Source: Pseudoruminococcus_B sp937901805
GTDB taxonomy: Bacteria; Bacillota; Clostridia; Oscillospirales; Ruminococcaceae
Direction: 5' to 3'
NCBI GenBank assembly: GCA_963560245.1
Contig: CAUWNS010000002.1
Coordinates: 1 to 64,000 of the forward strand
Length of the DNA: 64,000 bases
Below the pieces are notes generated by a model that had not been told where the DNA came from, ran no database searches, and saw only the letters and a program-made list of their open reading frames with translations. Shown piece after piece: positions 17,594 through 26,039 of the stretch. Both the position numbers and the translations under genes were made by a program. Within the stretch, counting starts at the first letter, position 1; every line of letters starts with the position of its first letter.

Positions 17594-18051
17594 CAGGTAA
17601 TTCCCTGCAAATTTTCACTCAGATAAATTCCAAAACTTCCTGAAGTATACTGAAGAGAAACCGCAATCCTGCCATTTGTACCAAGATAGATTACAGTATC
17701 CATCTGTTGAGGCGGGAGCAGCTGTTTTTTCACTGTACGGAACCCAGCAGATTCCAGTTCCTGCAAATACCGCTCCACTCCTGAACGGGTGGCCTGCATC
17801 AGAGCAATCGAAAAGCCCCGATTCTGTGGATCTTCCAAAACCCACTGGACCGTCCCAGTCTCCGGTTTTGGAATCTGTGCTGTAAAGGAATTATGCGGCC
17901 ATTCCTCTGTATATTTTATTTGCGGCGCAGAAGAAACCGTACTGGAGGAAGGGTCTGCAACAACTCCGTATTCCGGCTTTGCACATCCCCCGAAAATCAG
18001 GAGAACAGCGGCAAACAGTCCCGCCAGGCAACGAAAGCCCCTCTTATTCAT
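17593..18051 (-). CDS. Small lipoprotein of unknown function
   Basis: A 152-residue predicted lipoprotein. The signal peptide ends in a lipobox LIFGGC with C23, followed by a Ser-rich linker and a C-terminal domain ending YLGTNGRIAVSLQYTSGSFGIYLS. The ATG at 18051 overlaps the stop of the upstream XRE gene (ATGA), which fixes the start although the frame stays open further. I do not recognise the domain. Coupling to a membrane-anchored XRE protein suggests a sensing or immunity-type pair, which is inference. Confidence 0.8.
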   Translation of the reverse strand: MNKRGFRCLAGLFAAVLLIFGGCAKPEYGVVADPSSSTVSSAPQIKYTEEWPHNSFTAQIPKPETGTVQWVLEDPQNRGFSIALMQATRSGVERYLQELESAGFRTVKKQLLPPQQMDTVIYLGTNGRIAVSLQYTSGSFGIYLSENLQGIT

Positions 18052-18509
18052 CCCTGTTTCCCTCCCTTTCTCCATCTGCGGATGCCGATAAAGACAGTAA
18101 CACCCACCACAGCCGCCGTGATAACATACAACGGCCAAAGAGAACCGGTTTCGGAAACGACATAAATTTCTGTAGAAGCGTCTGCATAGCCGATTATTTC
18201 GGACGGTGACTGACCAATCCTTCGAAAAATACTCCACCCGCTGAAAACCAGCAGGGCTGCACTCAATCCTACCAGAATGCGAAGCGGCCAGCGTCTCTCG
18301 GATTTTGACGGGGGAACCTCCCCGATAAGTTCGGACATTGGGACTTGGAAAACTTCTGCCAGCATCAAAAGCTTTTGTGTACTGGGTCGGCTCTGTCCAT
18401 TTTCCCATTTGGTAACTGCCTGGCGGGAAACGCCCAAACGCTCCGCCAGGAGTTCCTGGGTCATCTTTTGTCGTGTGCGCAGCTCCTTAATCGTTTGCGG
18501 GAGAGACAT
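18048..18509 (-). CDS. XRE-family regulator with C-terminal membrane segments
   Basis: A 153-residue protein. Residues 7-60 are a Cro/CI helix-turn-helix (LRTRQKMTQELLAERLGVSRQAVTKWENGQSRPS). Two hydrophobic segments follow, at about 76-92 and 123-142, joined by an extracytoplasmic loop. Such membrane-tethered XRE proteins are common in Clostridia and are thought to sense envelope conditions. It is translationally coupled to a downstream lipoprotein that could be its extracellular partner. Confidence 0.88.
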   Translation of the reverse strand: MSLPQTIKELRTRQKMTQELLAERLGVSRQAVTKWENGQSRPSTQKLLMLAEVFQVPMSELIGEVPPSKSERRWPLRILVGLSAALLVFSGWSIFRRIGQSPSEIIGYADASTEIYVVSETGSLWPLYVITAAVVGVTVFIGIRRWRKGGKQG

Positions 18510-18889
18510 ATGCTCACATCCGTTTCCTGTATTTTCAGGACGATTGTATCACATGAGTGCCTGTTTGAAAAGAAAATATCCGGCAACTACTGGTTGCCAA
18601 CGGCATCTTTACCTCTTCTTCCCGGATTTTTCACAACAGGATAGAGATATTGTGAAAAACCCTCCTGCCCAGGAGCAGAAAACAAAATGATATCTGCTAC
18701 CTGGCAGGCAGCGATCGGGCACTGTTCCTAAATCCACTGGAGCAAAACCGAAAATCCTCCTGCAATCCGGTATAGAACCAAATTACATTTGTGAAAATCA
18801 TTTTTCCCCGGGCAAAATTTTTTCCTCCAGTATATTTAGTATCACCGAAATCAAAAAATGGCGTTCCCTCCCTGCGTCTCCTCTCTATG
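18510..18889. other. Intergenic stretch between divergent genes
   Basis: A stretch of 380 bases. It should contain the promoter of the XRE/lipoprotein pair. I see no RNA gene or intact frame. The right end runs into the truncated SDR pseudogene, whose missing N-terminal part is not recognisable here. Confidence 0.35.
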
Positions 18890-19359
18890 GCAGACACGGA
18901 TAAAATTTTCACAATAAACGTTATATGGACGGAAAATTTGCACCACTGATAGATAAGGGCGGCCGTATTTTAAATGTGTCTTCCATGTCCTCCTTTATGC
19001 TGCCGCAGGACAAAGTGCCAAAACAGATATACCGGCTTGCCTTAGCTGATCCGGATCAGTTCCTCGATTCCATTAAGCAGATGCCGGCCGCTGTTCCCGA
19101 AGAGCAGAGAACCGGGGGCGCTTATACCATGTCCAAAAGCTTTGTCGTATGGCATACGTCCAGAAAACACAGAAGACAGAGCCTGAACCTTATCCCCATT
19201 TCCCCGGGGACATACAAAACGCCCATGGGCGAAGTGGAGGGAGAACAGGCGGCTTCTTTTGCACTGCGCGGCGCACTGGGACACCTGGGAGATCCGGAGG
19301 AAATTGCAAAAATGATGATTTTCACGGACAATGAAGAATACGGCCATCTTACCCAGTGA
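18890..19359 (+). pseudogene. Truncated, frameshifted short-chain dehydrogenase gene
   Basis: From about 18925 a frame reads FAPLIDKGGRILNVSSMSSF, then AYTMSKSF (the YxxxK active-site Tyr and Lys), then ISPGTYKTPMGEVE and GDPEEIAKMMIF, all standard for the C-terminal half of an SDR enzyme. Just upstream, in another frame, TDKIFTINV matches the SDR strand that should precede it. The Rossmann glycine motif and the first third are absent. The gene is therefore decayed, with at least one frameshift and an N-terminal deletion. Confidence 0.75.
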
Positions 19360-19453
19360 GGGCATCCTTAAGACAGGGAAACCGTCAGTGCGCTGGAAAC
19401 CATGATGGGCACAGCGCTTCCCATATTGCAGGGCCCGCATGCAGGCCTTTTTT

Positions 19454-20365
19454 TCATGAGCGGCGTCTGAATACCCCGGTCAAATCAAAAGGAGGGATGT
19501 ATTCCTCTTTTGCAGAGGACTTTTCCTGTGCGTAGCCCTGCTGAATCCCCAGGGATAGCAGATGATCATAGACCCGGCGGTATTCATAGGTCGAAATCCT
19601 GCGGTTGATTTTCGGATGCAGACAGCTTTGATAGCAGGGTGTGTATTGACTCATCAAACTGACAAAAACCGAATCCAGGTCAAATTGTTCTGCAATCCAG
19701 TCGAGAATTTCCATGGAGTCGCGCATTGCTCCGGGCATGACCATATGACGGATGATAAGCCCCCGCCGCATAATACCGTCTTCATCCAGCTGGGATACAG
19801 GTATCTGGCGGTGCATCTCCAAAATAGCGGCCTTTGCCGCCCGCGGATAATCCGGCGCCCTGCAATACTCCTCGGCCAGTACGGGACTCATAAATTTAAA
19901 GTCCGGCAGATAAATATCCACCACATCTTCTAATTCGCGCAGCGTCTCCACCCGTTCATATCCTCCGCTATTAAAAACAATCGGCAGGTTCAGCTGCGGT
20001 TTAATTTTTTTCAGCACCGGGATAATCAGGGGAAGAAAATGGGAGGCGGACACCAGATTAATATTATGCGCGCCCTGCTCCTTGAGCTCAAAGCAAATTT
20101 CCGAAAAACGCTCCGGGGTGATATCCGCACCGAAATATTCGTGGCTGAGCGTATAGTTCTGGCAAAAGCAGCACTGGAGTGTACAGCCGGAAAAAAAGAT
20201 TGTCCCGCTGCCCCTGGTTCCGCTTAGGCACGGTTCCTCCCATTCATGCAGGGCAGCGCGCGCAATGCGCAAAGTATTCCCGGCACCGCAGGCCCCGGTT
20301 CGTTTGGTTCTGTCTATGCCGCACTGCCTGGGGCAGAGCTTACAATTTTCCATATCCAATACCAT
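19454..20365 (-). CDS. PflA-like radical SAM protein
   Basis: A 303-residue radical SAM enzyme of the putative pyruvate-formate-lyase-activating group. The radical SAM cluster motif CxxxCxxC is C61-x3-C65-x2-C68. An additional N-terminal set (C8, C11, C15 and C26) may bind a second cluster. The ATG at 20365 follows GGAGAAGG, so it is preferred over the longer frame from 20401. Downstream motifs include NSGGYE and DIYLPDFKF. No glycyl-radical enzyme is adjacent, so the target protein is unknown. Confidence 0.88.
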   Translation of the reverse strand: MVLDMENCKLCPRQCGIDRTKRTGACGAGNTLRIARAALHEWEEPCLSGTRGSGTIFFSGCTLQCCFCQNYTLSHEYFGADITPERFSEICFELKEQGAHNINLVSASHFLPLIIPVLKKIKPQLNLPIVFNSGGYERVETLRELEDVVDIYLPDFKFMSPVLAEEYCRAPDYPRAAKAAILEMHRQIPVSQLDEDGIMRRGLIIRHMVMPGAMRDSMEILDWIAEQFDLDSVFVSLMSQYTPCYQSCLHPKINRRISTYEYRRVYDHLLSLGIQQGYAQEKSSAKEEYIPPFDLTGVFRRRS

Positions 20366-20953
20366 AATTCCTTCTCCGTCAATCTCTCCACAGGATACCA
20401 TTGCTCTTATCGGATAGTTCCCTATGGTTATATCCTTCCTATTGTAATATGAATGAATACGGCGGTAAAACCCACAGAAATTTCTGCCACATTTGTATTA
20501 TACCATATCTCCGTACATGGTTCCATCCAAGAGGAAGAGACGGATTTCCCAGCGCCCTCTGATCCAGATTTTTTCGGGAAGAAAGACTCCCGGCAGTAAT
20601 CCCATTTCAGCGGGATTATACCAGAAATCAACCGACATATTTTGAATCTTTTATAGAACAAATGCATATGATGGAAAGAGCCTACAAATCAGACGAGCCG
20701 TCAATCAAAAGATGAGGTGACATAATAACATGTAATTATCACTAAATTTATTCTGTTATATTCCTTAAAATAAAGACAGTTTGCACACCAAAAATGCTGT
20801 CTCGGAATTTTACGATTATCCACAAAAATGATTCCAAAAACCATTGTGAATATTGCAAGAAAAAATCGAAGAATTGACAGAATCTTCCTGATTACTCTTC
20901 TTTTTTTCGCATAGAGCCCGGCAAATTGCACAAAATTGTAAAAGGTATCCGCC
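20366..20953. other. Long intergenic region between divergent genes
   Basis: A stretch of 588 bases with no frame I can support. A 95-codon minus-strand frame (20988-20701) lacks a ribosome binding site and family resemblance. The right end leads into a strong promoter for the G5/3D gene. Confidence 0.4.
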
Positions 20954-20982
20954 TTGACACTCTGTAATTTAGTGAATATAAT
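20954..20982 (+). promoter_or_regulatory. Consensus sigma-A promoter of the G5/3D cell-wall gene
   Basis: Perfect TTGACA and TATAAT hexamers are separated by 17 bases. They predict an mRNA leader of about 80 bases. Confidence 0.85.
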
Positions 20983-21069
20983 TGGCACGACTCAGGAAAA
21001 ATAGAGATGTGCAGCTTCCAAGTTGCTGGCAGAGGCGCATCAAAATTTTATCGACAAAGGAGAAATTCA

Positions 21070-22113
21070 ATGACTAGCTTCAGGTTGTTGCCCGGCAAGC
21101 TTACACACTTTTTGAAAAGTAAAGTATGCATTGTGGCAATATTTGCAGCCGTGTGTTGTACCATTCTTTTCGTCGCAATTGCAAATACCAGCAGAGTCAC
21201 GATTGTGGACCAAAACAATGAATTTGTCTGTACAACAATGAAAAAAGACGTTCAAGAAATTTTGGAAGAATCCGAAATAACCGTCGGCCCGTATGATAAA
21301 GTGACCAGCGAATCGGAAAATGGCAAAATCAATGTCATTACGATTGCACGTGCTTTTCCGGTCACCATTGCCGCCGACGGACAGGAACAGACTGTCTATT
21401 TGACCAGCGGAACCGCGGGAGATGCGCTTTGTGCAGCCGGCATTACACTGGACAACGATGATTTGCTCAGCGTGGATACCTCTTCCGTTGTCAGTAAAAA
21501 CCAGAAAATTGTGGTTAGCCGCGTGGACTATGACGAAACCATCACCACAGAGGCAATCCCCCATGAAGTGTCCTACCAGGAAACTTCTTCTATGCGTGCT
21601 GGGGCAAGCATCGTTGTCTCCCGCGGGAGCGATGGAACACGCCGCATCCGTACAGTCAACAAGTATGTTGATGGGGAACTTGTCGACACCAATGTGGAAA
21701 AAACGGTAGTGGCTCAACCTGTCACCGAACAGGTTATGGTGGGGACTTCCAATATGGTTTCCCAAATGGACGCCCCTGCCGGGATCACTCTGGATGAAAA
21801 TGGGGTGCCGACTCAGTACAGTGCGGTAATTACCGGTTCCGCCACCGCTTATTCCGCGCGGGAAGGCGCTGGAACTGCAAGTGGGATGAAAGCCGCCGTG
21901 GGAAGAGTTGCCGTAAACCCAAATCTAATCCCCTATGGCACCAGGCTGTTTATCCGCACAACGGACGGTTCCTATATTTACGGATATGCCGTTGCCGCAG
22001 ATACCGGCACCGCCCTGATGGACGGCCGCGCTATTGTAGATCTGTTCTTCAACAGCTATGAGGAAAGCTGCCAGTTTGGCAGACGCAACGTAGAAATCTA
22101 CGTCCTGAGTTAA
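21070..22113 (+). CDS. G5 and 3D domain cell-wall protein (YabE/resuscitation-factor type)
   Basis: A 347-residue exported protein. The ATG at 21070 follows AAAGGAG by six bases. It has one N-terminal membrane anchor at about residues 19-39. Ubiquitin-like DUF348 segments follow (VTIVDQNNEFVCTTMKKDVQEIL, then FPVTIAADGQEQTVYLT), then a G5 domain. The C-terminal 3D (double-psi beta-barrel) domain spans about 257-347 and contains AAD311TG and VDLFFNSYEESCQFGRR. The 3D domain resembles lytic transglycosylases, so the protein probably cleaves peptidoglycan during growth or spore revival. Strong promoter upstream. Confidence 0.92.
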   Translation: MTSFRLLPGKLTHFLKSKVCIVAIFAAVCCTILFVAIANTSRVTIVDQNNEFVCTTMKKDVQEILEESEITVGPYDKVTSESENGKINVITIARAFPVTIAADGQEQTVYLTSGTAGDALCAAGITLDNDDLLSVDTSSVVSKNQKIVVSRVDYDETITTEAIPHEVSYQETSSMRAGASIVVSRGSDGTRRIRTVNKYVDGELVDTNVEKTVVAQPVTEQVMVGTSNMVSQMDAPAGITLDENGVPTQYSAVITGSATAYSAREGAGTASGMKAAVGRVAVNPNLIPYGTRLFIRTTDGSYIYGYAVAADTGTALMDGRAIVDLFFNSYEESCQFGRRNVEIYVLS

Positions 22114-22128
22114 GGGATAACCTAACAG

Positions 22129-22167
22129 GCGCCGAGGAAATTCATCCTGCGGCGCTTTGGTTTTTTC
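22129..22167 (+). terminator. Terminator of the G5/3D gene
   Basis: GCGCCG pairs with CGGCGC over a 15-base loop, followed by TTTGGTTTTTT. It overlaps the end of the convergent ATPase gene. Confidence 0.5.
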
Positions 22168-22849
22168 CGCTCCGGTTATCCGAGACAATTTTGCCCTCTT
22201 CTACACGGATGCAGCGTTTTGCAGAAGCAGCGATGGCATCGTCATGGGTGATAAGCACAATCGTACTGCCGGACTGGTGCAGTTCTTCCAACAGAGAGAG
22301 AACTTCCCGGCTGGACTTGCGATCCAGGTTCCCTGTCGGTTCATCGGCCAAAATCAGGGAAGGCGACGCGGCAATCGCGCGGGCAATCGCCACACGCTGC
22401 TGCTGCCCGCCTGACATCTCATTTGGGCGGTGATGTATCCGGTTTTGCAGCCCTACGCGAATCAGTGCCTTGGTGCACAGGGCTTTGCGCTCCTGTTCAT
22501 GGATTCCCCGGTAAACAAGAGGAAGTTCCACATTTTCCAAGGCGTCCAATGTTGGAATCAGGTTAAACCCCTGAAAGATAAAACCAATTTCCCGGTTGCG
22601 GATGAACGAAAGCTGCCTGTCGTCCATCTTAGCCGTATCCTTTCCGCGGAGCAGGTATTTCCCACTGGTCGGGACATCCAGACAGCCGAGGATATTCATT
22701 AAAGTGGACTTTCCAGAGCCGGACTGCCCTACAATAGTAACATATTCCCCAGGATAAATTGTCAGATCAATCCCGCGGAGGGCGTCAATCTGCTGATCCG
22801 TAATCTGATAAAATTTACTGAGATGGCAAAGTTTTATCACTGGCTGCAC
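22142..22849 (-). CDS. LolD/MacB-type ABC transporter ATPase (orphan)
   Basis: A 235-residue ATPase with Walker A GQSGSGKST, the Q-loop in IFQGFNLI, the LolD-type signature MSGGQQQRVAIARAIA, Walker B LILADEPTGNLD and the switch His in ITHDD. The subfamily energises FtsX/MacB-type permeases that move peptides, lipoproteins or antibiotics or transmit force across the membrane. No permease is adjacent. The only MacB-like membrane protein in the window, near 43.3-44.5 kb, has no ATPase of its own, so the two may work together. That pairing is speculation. Confidence 0.93.
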   Translation of the reverse strand: MQPVIKLCHLSKFYQITDQQIDALRGIDLTIYPGEYVTIVGQSGSGKSTLMNILGCLDVPTSGKYLLRGKDTAKMDDRQLSFIRNREIGFIFQGFNLIPTLDALENVELPLVYRGIHEQERKALCTKALIRVGLQNRIHHRPNEMSGGQQQRVAIARAIAASPSLILADEPTGNLDRKSSREVLSLLEELHQSGSTIVLITHDDAIAASAKRCIRVEEGKIVSDNRSGKNQSAAG

Positions 22850-23060
22850 CGGCCTCGCTCCCCTTCTGTTTCTTTCAGAAGTATTGTTTCCGGCTTTTTT
22901 GATAATATTTTGCCCTTTCTGGAAAACTGACTGGAAATATGGCTTTCAGTTTCTTCCATTCTGTCAAAGTCATATGAAAAAAGGAAAGTTTCCCCTATGG
23001 AACAGGCTAAAATCAATAAATCACTCCAAAAATGTGCGATAAAAGCTGTGATTTTTGATT
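22850..23060. other. Intergenic region with divergent promoters
   Basis: An A/T-rich stretch upstream of two divergent genes. Apart from the plus-strand promoter listed next I see no further element. Confidence 0.35.
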
Positions 23061-23090
23061 TTGACAGAAAACAGAACCTGCGGGTATAAT
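23061..23090 (+). promoter_or_regulatory. Consensus sigma-A promoter upstream of the amidohydrolase
   Basis: TTGACA and TATAAT are separated by 18 bases. Transcription should start near 23097, about 105 bases before the start codon. Confidence 0.85.
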
Positions 23091-23125
23091 AGAAACTGCC
23101 GCAGAGAATAAAACCGACTGTTCAT

Positions 23126-23166
23126 GCCGTATTTCTGCCTAAAAGGCAATACGGCGCTTTTATTTT
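23126..23166 (+). terminator. Intrinsic terminator inside the amidohydrolase leader
   Basis: GCCGTATT pairs with AATACGGC, with an inner GCC/GGC stem across a three-base bulge, followed by GCTTTTATTTT. It lies between the promoter and the start codon, so it would produce a transcript of about 70 bases unless bypassed. It may be an attenuator or the end of a small RNA. Confidence 0.65.
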
Positions 23167-23202
23167 ATAGCAGCAAACGAGAACACAGGGTGGGAAAACA
23201 GT

Positions 23203-24015
23203 ATGACGAAGCAGAGAAAAATTATTGACGCGCACGCCCATATATTCCTCGGGAAAATTGCGGAACGGGCAAGCGAATCTATCCGCGATTTTTATCACCT
23301 GAATATGGGGTTTGCCGGTTATCCCCACACTTTGGTGGAACGGGGAAGCAAAATCGGGGTATACAAATACCTGGTATGCTCCACGGCAACGAAACCGGAA
23401 CAGGTTTTCTCTATCAACAATTTTATTGCGCAAAAATGTCAGAAATATCCGCAATTTTTTGGTTTTGGTTCCCTTCACCCACGTATGGAGAAAGAACAGT
23501 TTGCCGCAGAGATCGACCGAATCCGGAAACTAGGCCTACACGGAATCAAACTTCACTCGGATTTCCAGCGGTTTAACATCGATGATCCGGATATGCTGCC
23601 CGTATACCGGCTGGCGGCAGAGGCGGGGCTTCCGATCCTCTTTCATATGGGGGACAGCCGTTATGATTTTTCCGCCCCTCGCAGACTTGCCCATATTGCA
23701 GAGCAAGTGCCGAACCTGCTCTGCCTTGCTGCACATTATGGAGGCTATGAACGCTGGGATGAGGCATACCGGTATTTAAAACTCCCCAACGTATATTTTG
23801 ACACTTCCAGCAGCCTGTTTAAGCTTTCTAAAGCGGATGCCCTGGCACTTATGAACCATATGGGCATGGAACGCTTCTTCTTCGGCACGGATTTTCCAAT
23901 GTGGGAACACGAGACCGAATTGGAACGGTTTCTCTCCCTCGGATTGTCAGAACAGGACAATGAGAAGGTGCTCCATGGAAATTTTGAACGGGTTTTCGGG
24001 CTTGCTGACAAATAA
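23203..24015 (+). CDS. Amidohydrolase family 2 (metal-dependent TIM-barrel hydrolase)
   Basis: A 270-residue protein of the amidohydrolase-related (ACMSD-like) group. Metal and active-site positions follow the family: DAHAHIF near the start, GIKLHSDF, LFHMGDS, LAAHYGG and FGTDFPMWEH near the end. The substrate cannot be told; relatives hydrolyse or decarboxylate small carboxylated or cyclic compounds. The gene stands alone behind a strong promoter and a leader terminator, which suggests conditional expression. Confidence 0.88.
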   Translation: MTKQRKIIDAHAHIFLGKIAERASESIRDFYHLNMGFAGYPHTLVERGSKIGVYKYLVCSTATKPEQVFSINNFIAQKCQKYPQFFGFGSLHPRMEKEQFAAEIDRIRKLGLHGIKLHSDFQRFNIDDPDMLPVYRLAAEAGLPILFHMGDSRYDFSAPRRLAHIAEQVPNLLCLAAHYGGYERWDEAYRYLKLPNVYFDTSSSLFKLSKADALALMNHMGMERFFFGTDFPMWEHETELERFLSLGLSEQDNEKVLHGNFERVFGLADK

Positions 24016-24060
24016 CAGGCTGGAAAGGGGTATCCCCTCTCCAGCCTGTTATTTGTCTTT
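24011..24060 (+). terminator. Terminator of the amidohydrolase gene
   Basis: AATAACAGGCTGG pairs with CCAGCCTGTTATT, with an inner AGGGG/CCCCT stem, then a T-rich tail. It begins within the last codons. Confidence 0.75.
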
Positions 24061-24086
24061 CCAAAAGATATCCACGGCACATTTTG

Positions 24087-24115
24087 TTGAACAATTCCCT
24101 GTATTGTGGTATGAT
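24087..24115 (+). promoter_or_regulatory. Promoter of the NMT1/SsuA-type ABC operon
   Basis: TTGAAC and TATGAT are separated by 17 bases. A leader of about 110 bases follows. Confidence 0.65.
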
Positions 24116-24121
24116 TAAAAA

Positions 24122-24232
24122 GCATCATGAAAATTCCCCGCCTCTGGGGAATGCTATCATAGACAGCCGGCAGGATGCCGACCGCCTGCCCGGCTTATCC
24201 GGGGATATTTCTCCAAGAAAAGAAGGGATTTT
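24122..24232 (+). promoter_or_regulatory. Structured leader of the ABC importer operon
   Basis: Two hairpins are visible: ATTCCCC/GGGGAAT at 24131-24150 and an imperfect GCCGG-CAGG/CCTG-CCCGGC stem at about 24165-24205. The RBS AAGAAGGG follows. I could not fit it to TPP, guanidine-I, guanidine-II or guanidine-III riboswitch patterns. A ligand-sensing role is a possibility only. Confidence 0.35.
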
Positions 24233-25270
24233 ATGAAAAAAGGATTTCGAAAACTGGCGCTTGCACTCTGTGCAGCGCTGGTAATGACCACATTTGCCGC
24301 ATGCTCCGCCAAAGAGGATGCAAACAGTTCCTCTTCCCAGCCGGACATTTCCGCAGCGCCCTCCGGCACGGTGGAAAAAGAAACTGTCCGTGTCGCCGCC
24401 CTGAAAGGCCCGACTGCCATTGGAATGGCAAAACTGATGGAAGACAATGACAGCGGACAGGCCAAAAACGAATACCAGTTTACCATTGCCGCTGCCGCAG
24501 ATGATATTGTGGGCAAACTGACCTCCGGAGAAGTGGACATCGCCGCAATTCCCACGAACCTGGCTGCCACCCTGTACCAAAAGACAAGCGGTGGAATTGA
24601 GATGCTCGCCGTCAATACCCTGGGCGTACTCTATCTGACGGACAGCACAGGAGAAATCAAATCTGTCGGCGATCTGAAAGGAAAAACCATCTATGCAAGC
24701 GGAGAGGGCAGTGTCCCACAGTATGTATTCGACTATATTCTTTCCCAAAATGGAATGGATCCGCAAAAGGATGTAACAATCGAATACAAGACTGAACATT
24801 CCGAACTGGCAACTCTGGCCATTTCCGGGGACGCCCCAATCTGTGTCCTTCCGGAGCCCTTTGTCACCCAGGTCAAAGCAAAAAATCCCGAAATTTCCGC
24901 CGCATTGGATTTGACGAAGGAATGGGAAGCTGTAACCGACGGCAAATATCAGCTCGCCATGGGCTGTATTGTCGTGCGCAGGGAATTTTTAGACGAGCAT
25001 AAACAGGCGGTCGACACATTCCTCACCGAATATAAGGCTTCTACAGAATATGCAAACAGCAACGTAGAACAGACAGCGAAGATTGTCGGGCAAAAGGAGA
25101 TCATGCCTCAAGAGGTAGCAAATCAGGCGATTCCGAACTGCAATATCGTTTTTCTCTCCGGGGAGGAGATGAAAAATTCTGTTTCCGGTTTCTATCAGGT
25201 GCTGATGGATTTCCAGCCGAAGTCCATAGGCGGAAAACTGCCGGATGACGAATTCTATTATCAGCAGTAA
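24233..25270 (+). CDS. NMT1/SsuA-like ABC substrate-binding lipoprotein
   Basis: A 345-residue lipoprotein. The lipobox TFAAC gives C24, and a Ser-rich spacer follows. The binding protein begins VRVAALKGPTAIGMAKLM and continues with VDIAAIPTNLAATLYQK, VGDLKGKTIYASGEGSVPQYVFDYIL and CVLPEPFV, all typical of the nitrate/sulfonate/taurine/thiamine-precursor family. It is the first gene of a three-gene importer operon with a permease and ATPase of the SsuBC/TauBC type. The ligand (sulfonate, pyrimidine precursor or other) cannot be inferred. Confidence 0.9.
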   Translation: MKKGFRKLALALCAALVMTTFAACSAKEDANSSSSQPDISAAPSGTVEKETVRVAALKGPTAIGMAKLMEDNDSGQAKNEYQFTIAAAADDIVGKLTSGEVDIAAIPTNLAATLYQKTSGGIEMLAVNTLGVLYLTDSTGEIKSVGDLKGKTIYASGEGSVPQYVFDYILSQNGMDPQKDVTIEYKTEHSELATLAISGDAPICVLPEPFVTQVKAKNPEISAALDLTKEWEAVTDGKYQLAMGCIVVRREFLDEHKQAVDTFLTEYKASTEYANSNVEQTAKIVGQKEIMPQEVANQAIPNCNIVFLSGEEMKNSVSGFYQVLMDFQPKSIGGKLPDDEFYYQQ

Positions 25271-25274
25271 CCAC

Positions 25275-26039
25275 ATGAAAAAAATCGCCAAAAAACTGCT
25301 GGCCGCCGGATTTTGGATTGGCGTATGGTACGCCGCTTACCTCGCTGTCCAGCAGGAAATTCTCATTCCAAGCCCTGCCGCTGTATTGGCAAGGCTCGGA
25401 ATGCTTTGCCTGGAAAATGAATTTTGGATGACTGTATTCTTTTCTTTTCTCAGGATTTTCTGCGGTCTGATTGCCGCACTGTTCTGCGGAGTCGTGCTTG
25501 CAGCGCTGACCTATCGTTTTTCCCTGCTTTATGAATTATTCCATCCCCTTCTTTCGGTTATCAAAGCAACGCCCGTGGCAAGCTTTATTATCCTTGCCTT
25601 GGTCTGGATTCAAACACCCTACCTCTCTGCATTTACTTCTTTTCTGATGGTATTGCCCATGGTCTGGGAAAACGTCTATACCGGCATTGGACAAACGGAC
25701 CGGCAGCTTCTGGAAATGGCACGGGTTTTCCGTTTTAGCTCCTTTAAAACCCTGCTGCATGTCTACCTTCCCTCCGTACTGCCCTATTTCCTCTCCGCCT
25801 GTATGACCGGGATGGGGCTTGCCTGGAAAGCGGGAATTGCCGCAGAGGTTCTTGGAGTGCCAAAACTCGCCATCGGAACAGAGATTTACCAGTCCAAAAT
25901 TTATCTGGAAACCGTAGACTTATTTGCATGGACAGTGGTTGTCGTGGTCATGAGCATGCTGATTGAAGCGTTTTTTCAGCGCGCGGTCCGTCGGCTGAAC
26001 CGGCGCTATCTGATACCCGCTGCAAAGGGGGATGCCTAA
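25275..26039 (+). CDS. SsuC/TauC-type ABC transporter permease
   Basis: A 254-residue inner-membrane permease with about six membrane spans. The BPD-transport EAA-like loop is visible as DRQLLEMARVFRFSSFKTLLHVYLPSVLP. A start at 25245 (overlapping the binding-protein gene) is also open; 25275 gives the usual MKKIAKKLL opening, but neither has a clear ribosome binding site, so it is probably coupled to the gene before. Its stop overlaps the ATPase start (TAATG). Confidence 0.9.
   Translation: MKKIAKKLLAAGFWIGVWYAAYLAVQQEILIPSPAAVLARLGMLCLENEFWMTVFFSFLRIFCGLIAALFCGVVLAALTYRFSLLYELFHPLLSVIKATPVASFIILALVWIQTPYLSAFTSFLMVLPMVWENVYTGIGQTDRQLLEMARVFRFSSFKTLLHVYLPSVLPYFLSACMTGMGLAWKAGIAAEVLGVPKLAIGTEIYQSKIYLETVDLFAWTVVVVVMSMLIEAFFQRAVRRLNRRYLIPAAKGDA

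Noticed and set aside
20701..20988. A 95-codon minus-strand frame with hydrophobic middle
   Set aside because: No ribosome binding site or family resemblance, and it runs across the strong plus-strand promoter of the G5/3D gene.
24122..24232. TPP or guanidine riboswitch before the NMT1-type operon
   Set aside because: The conserved cores of these classes (for example CUGAGA for TPP) are not found.
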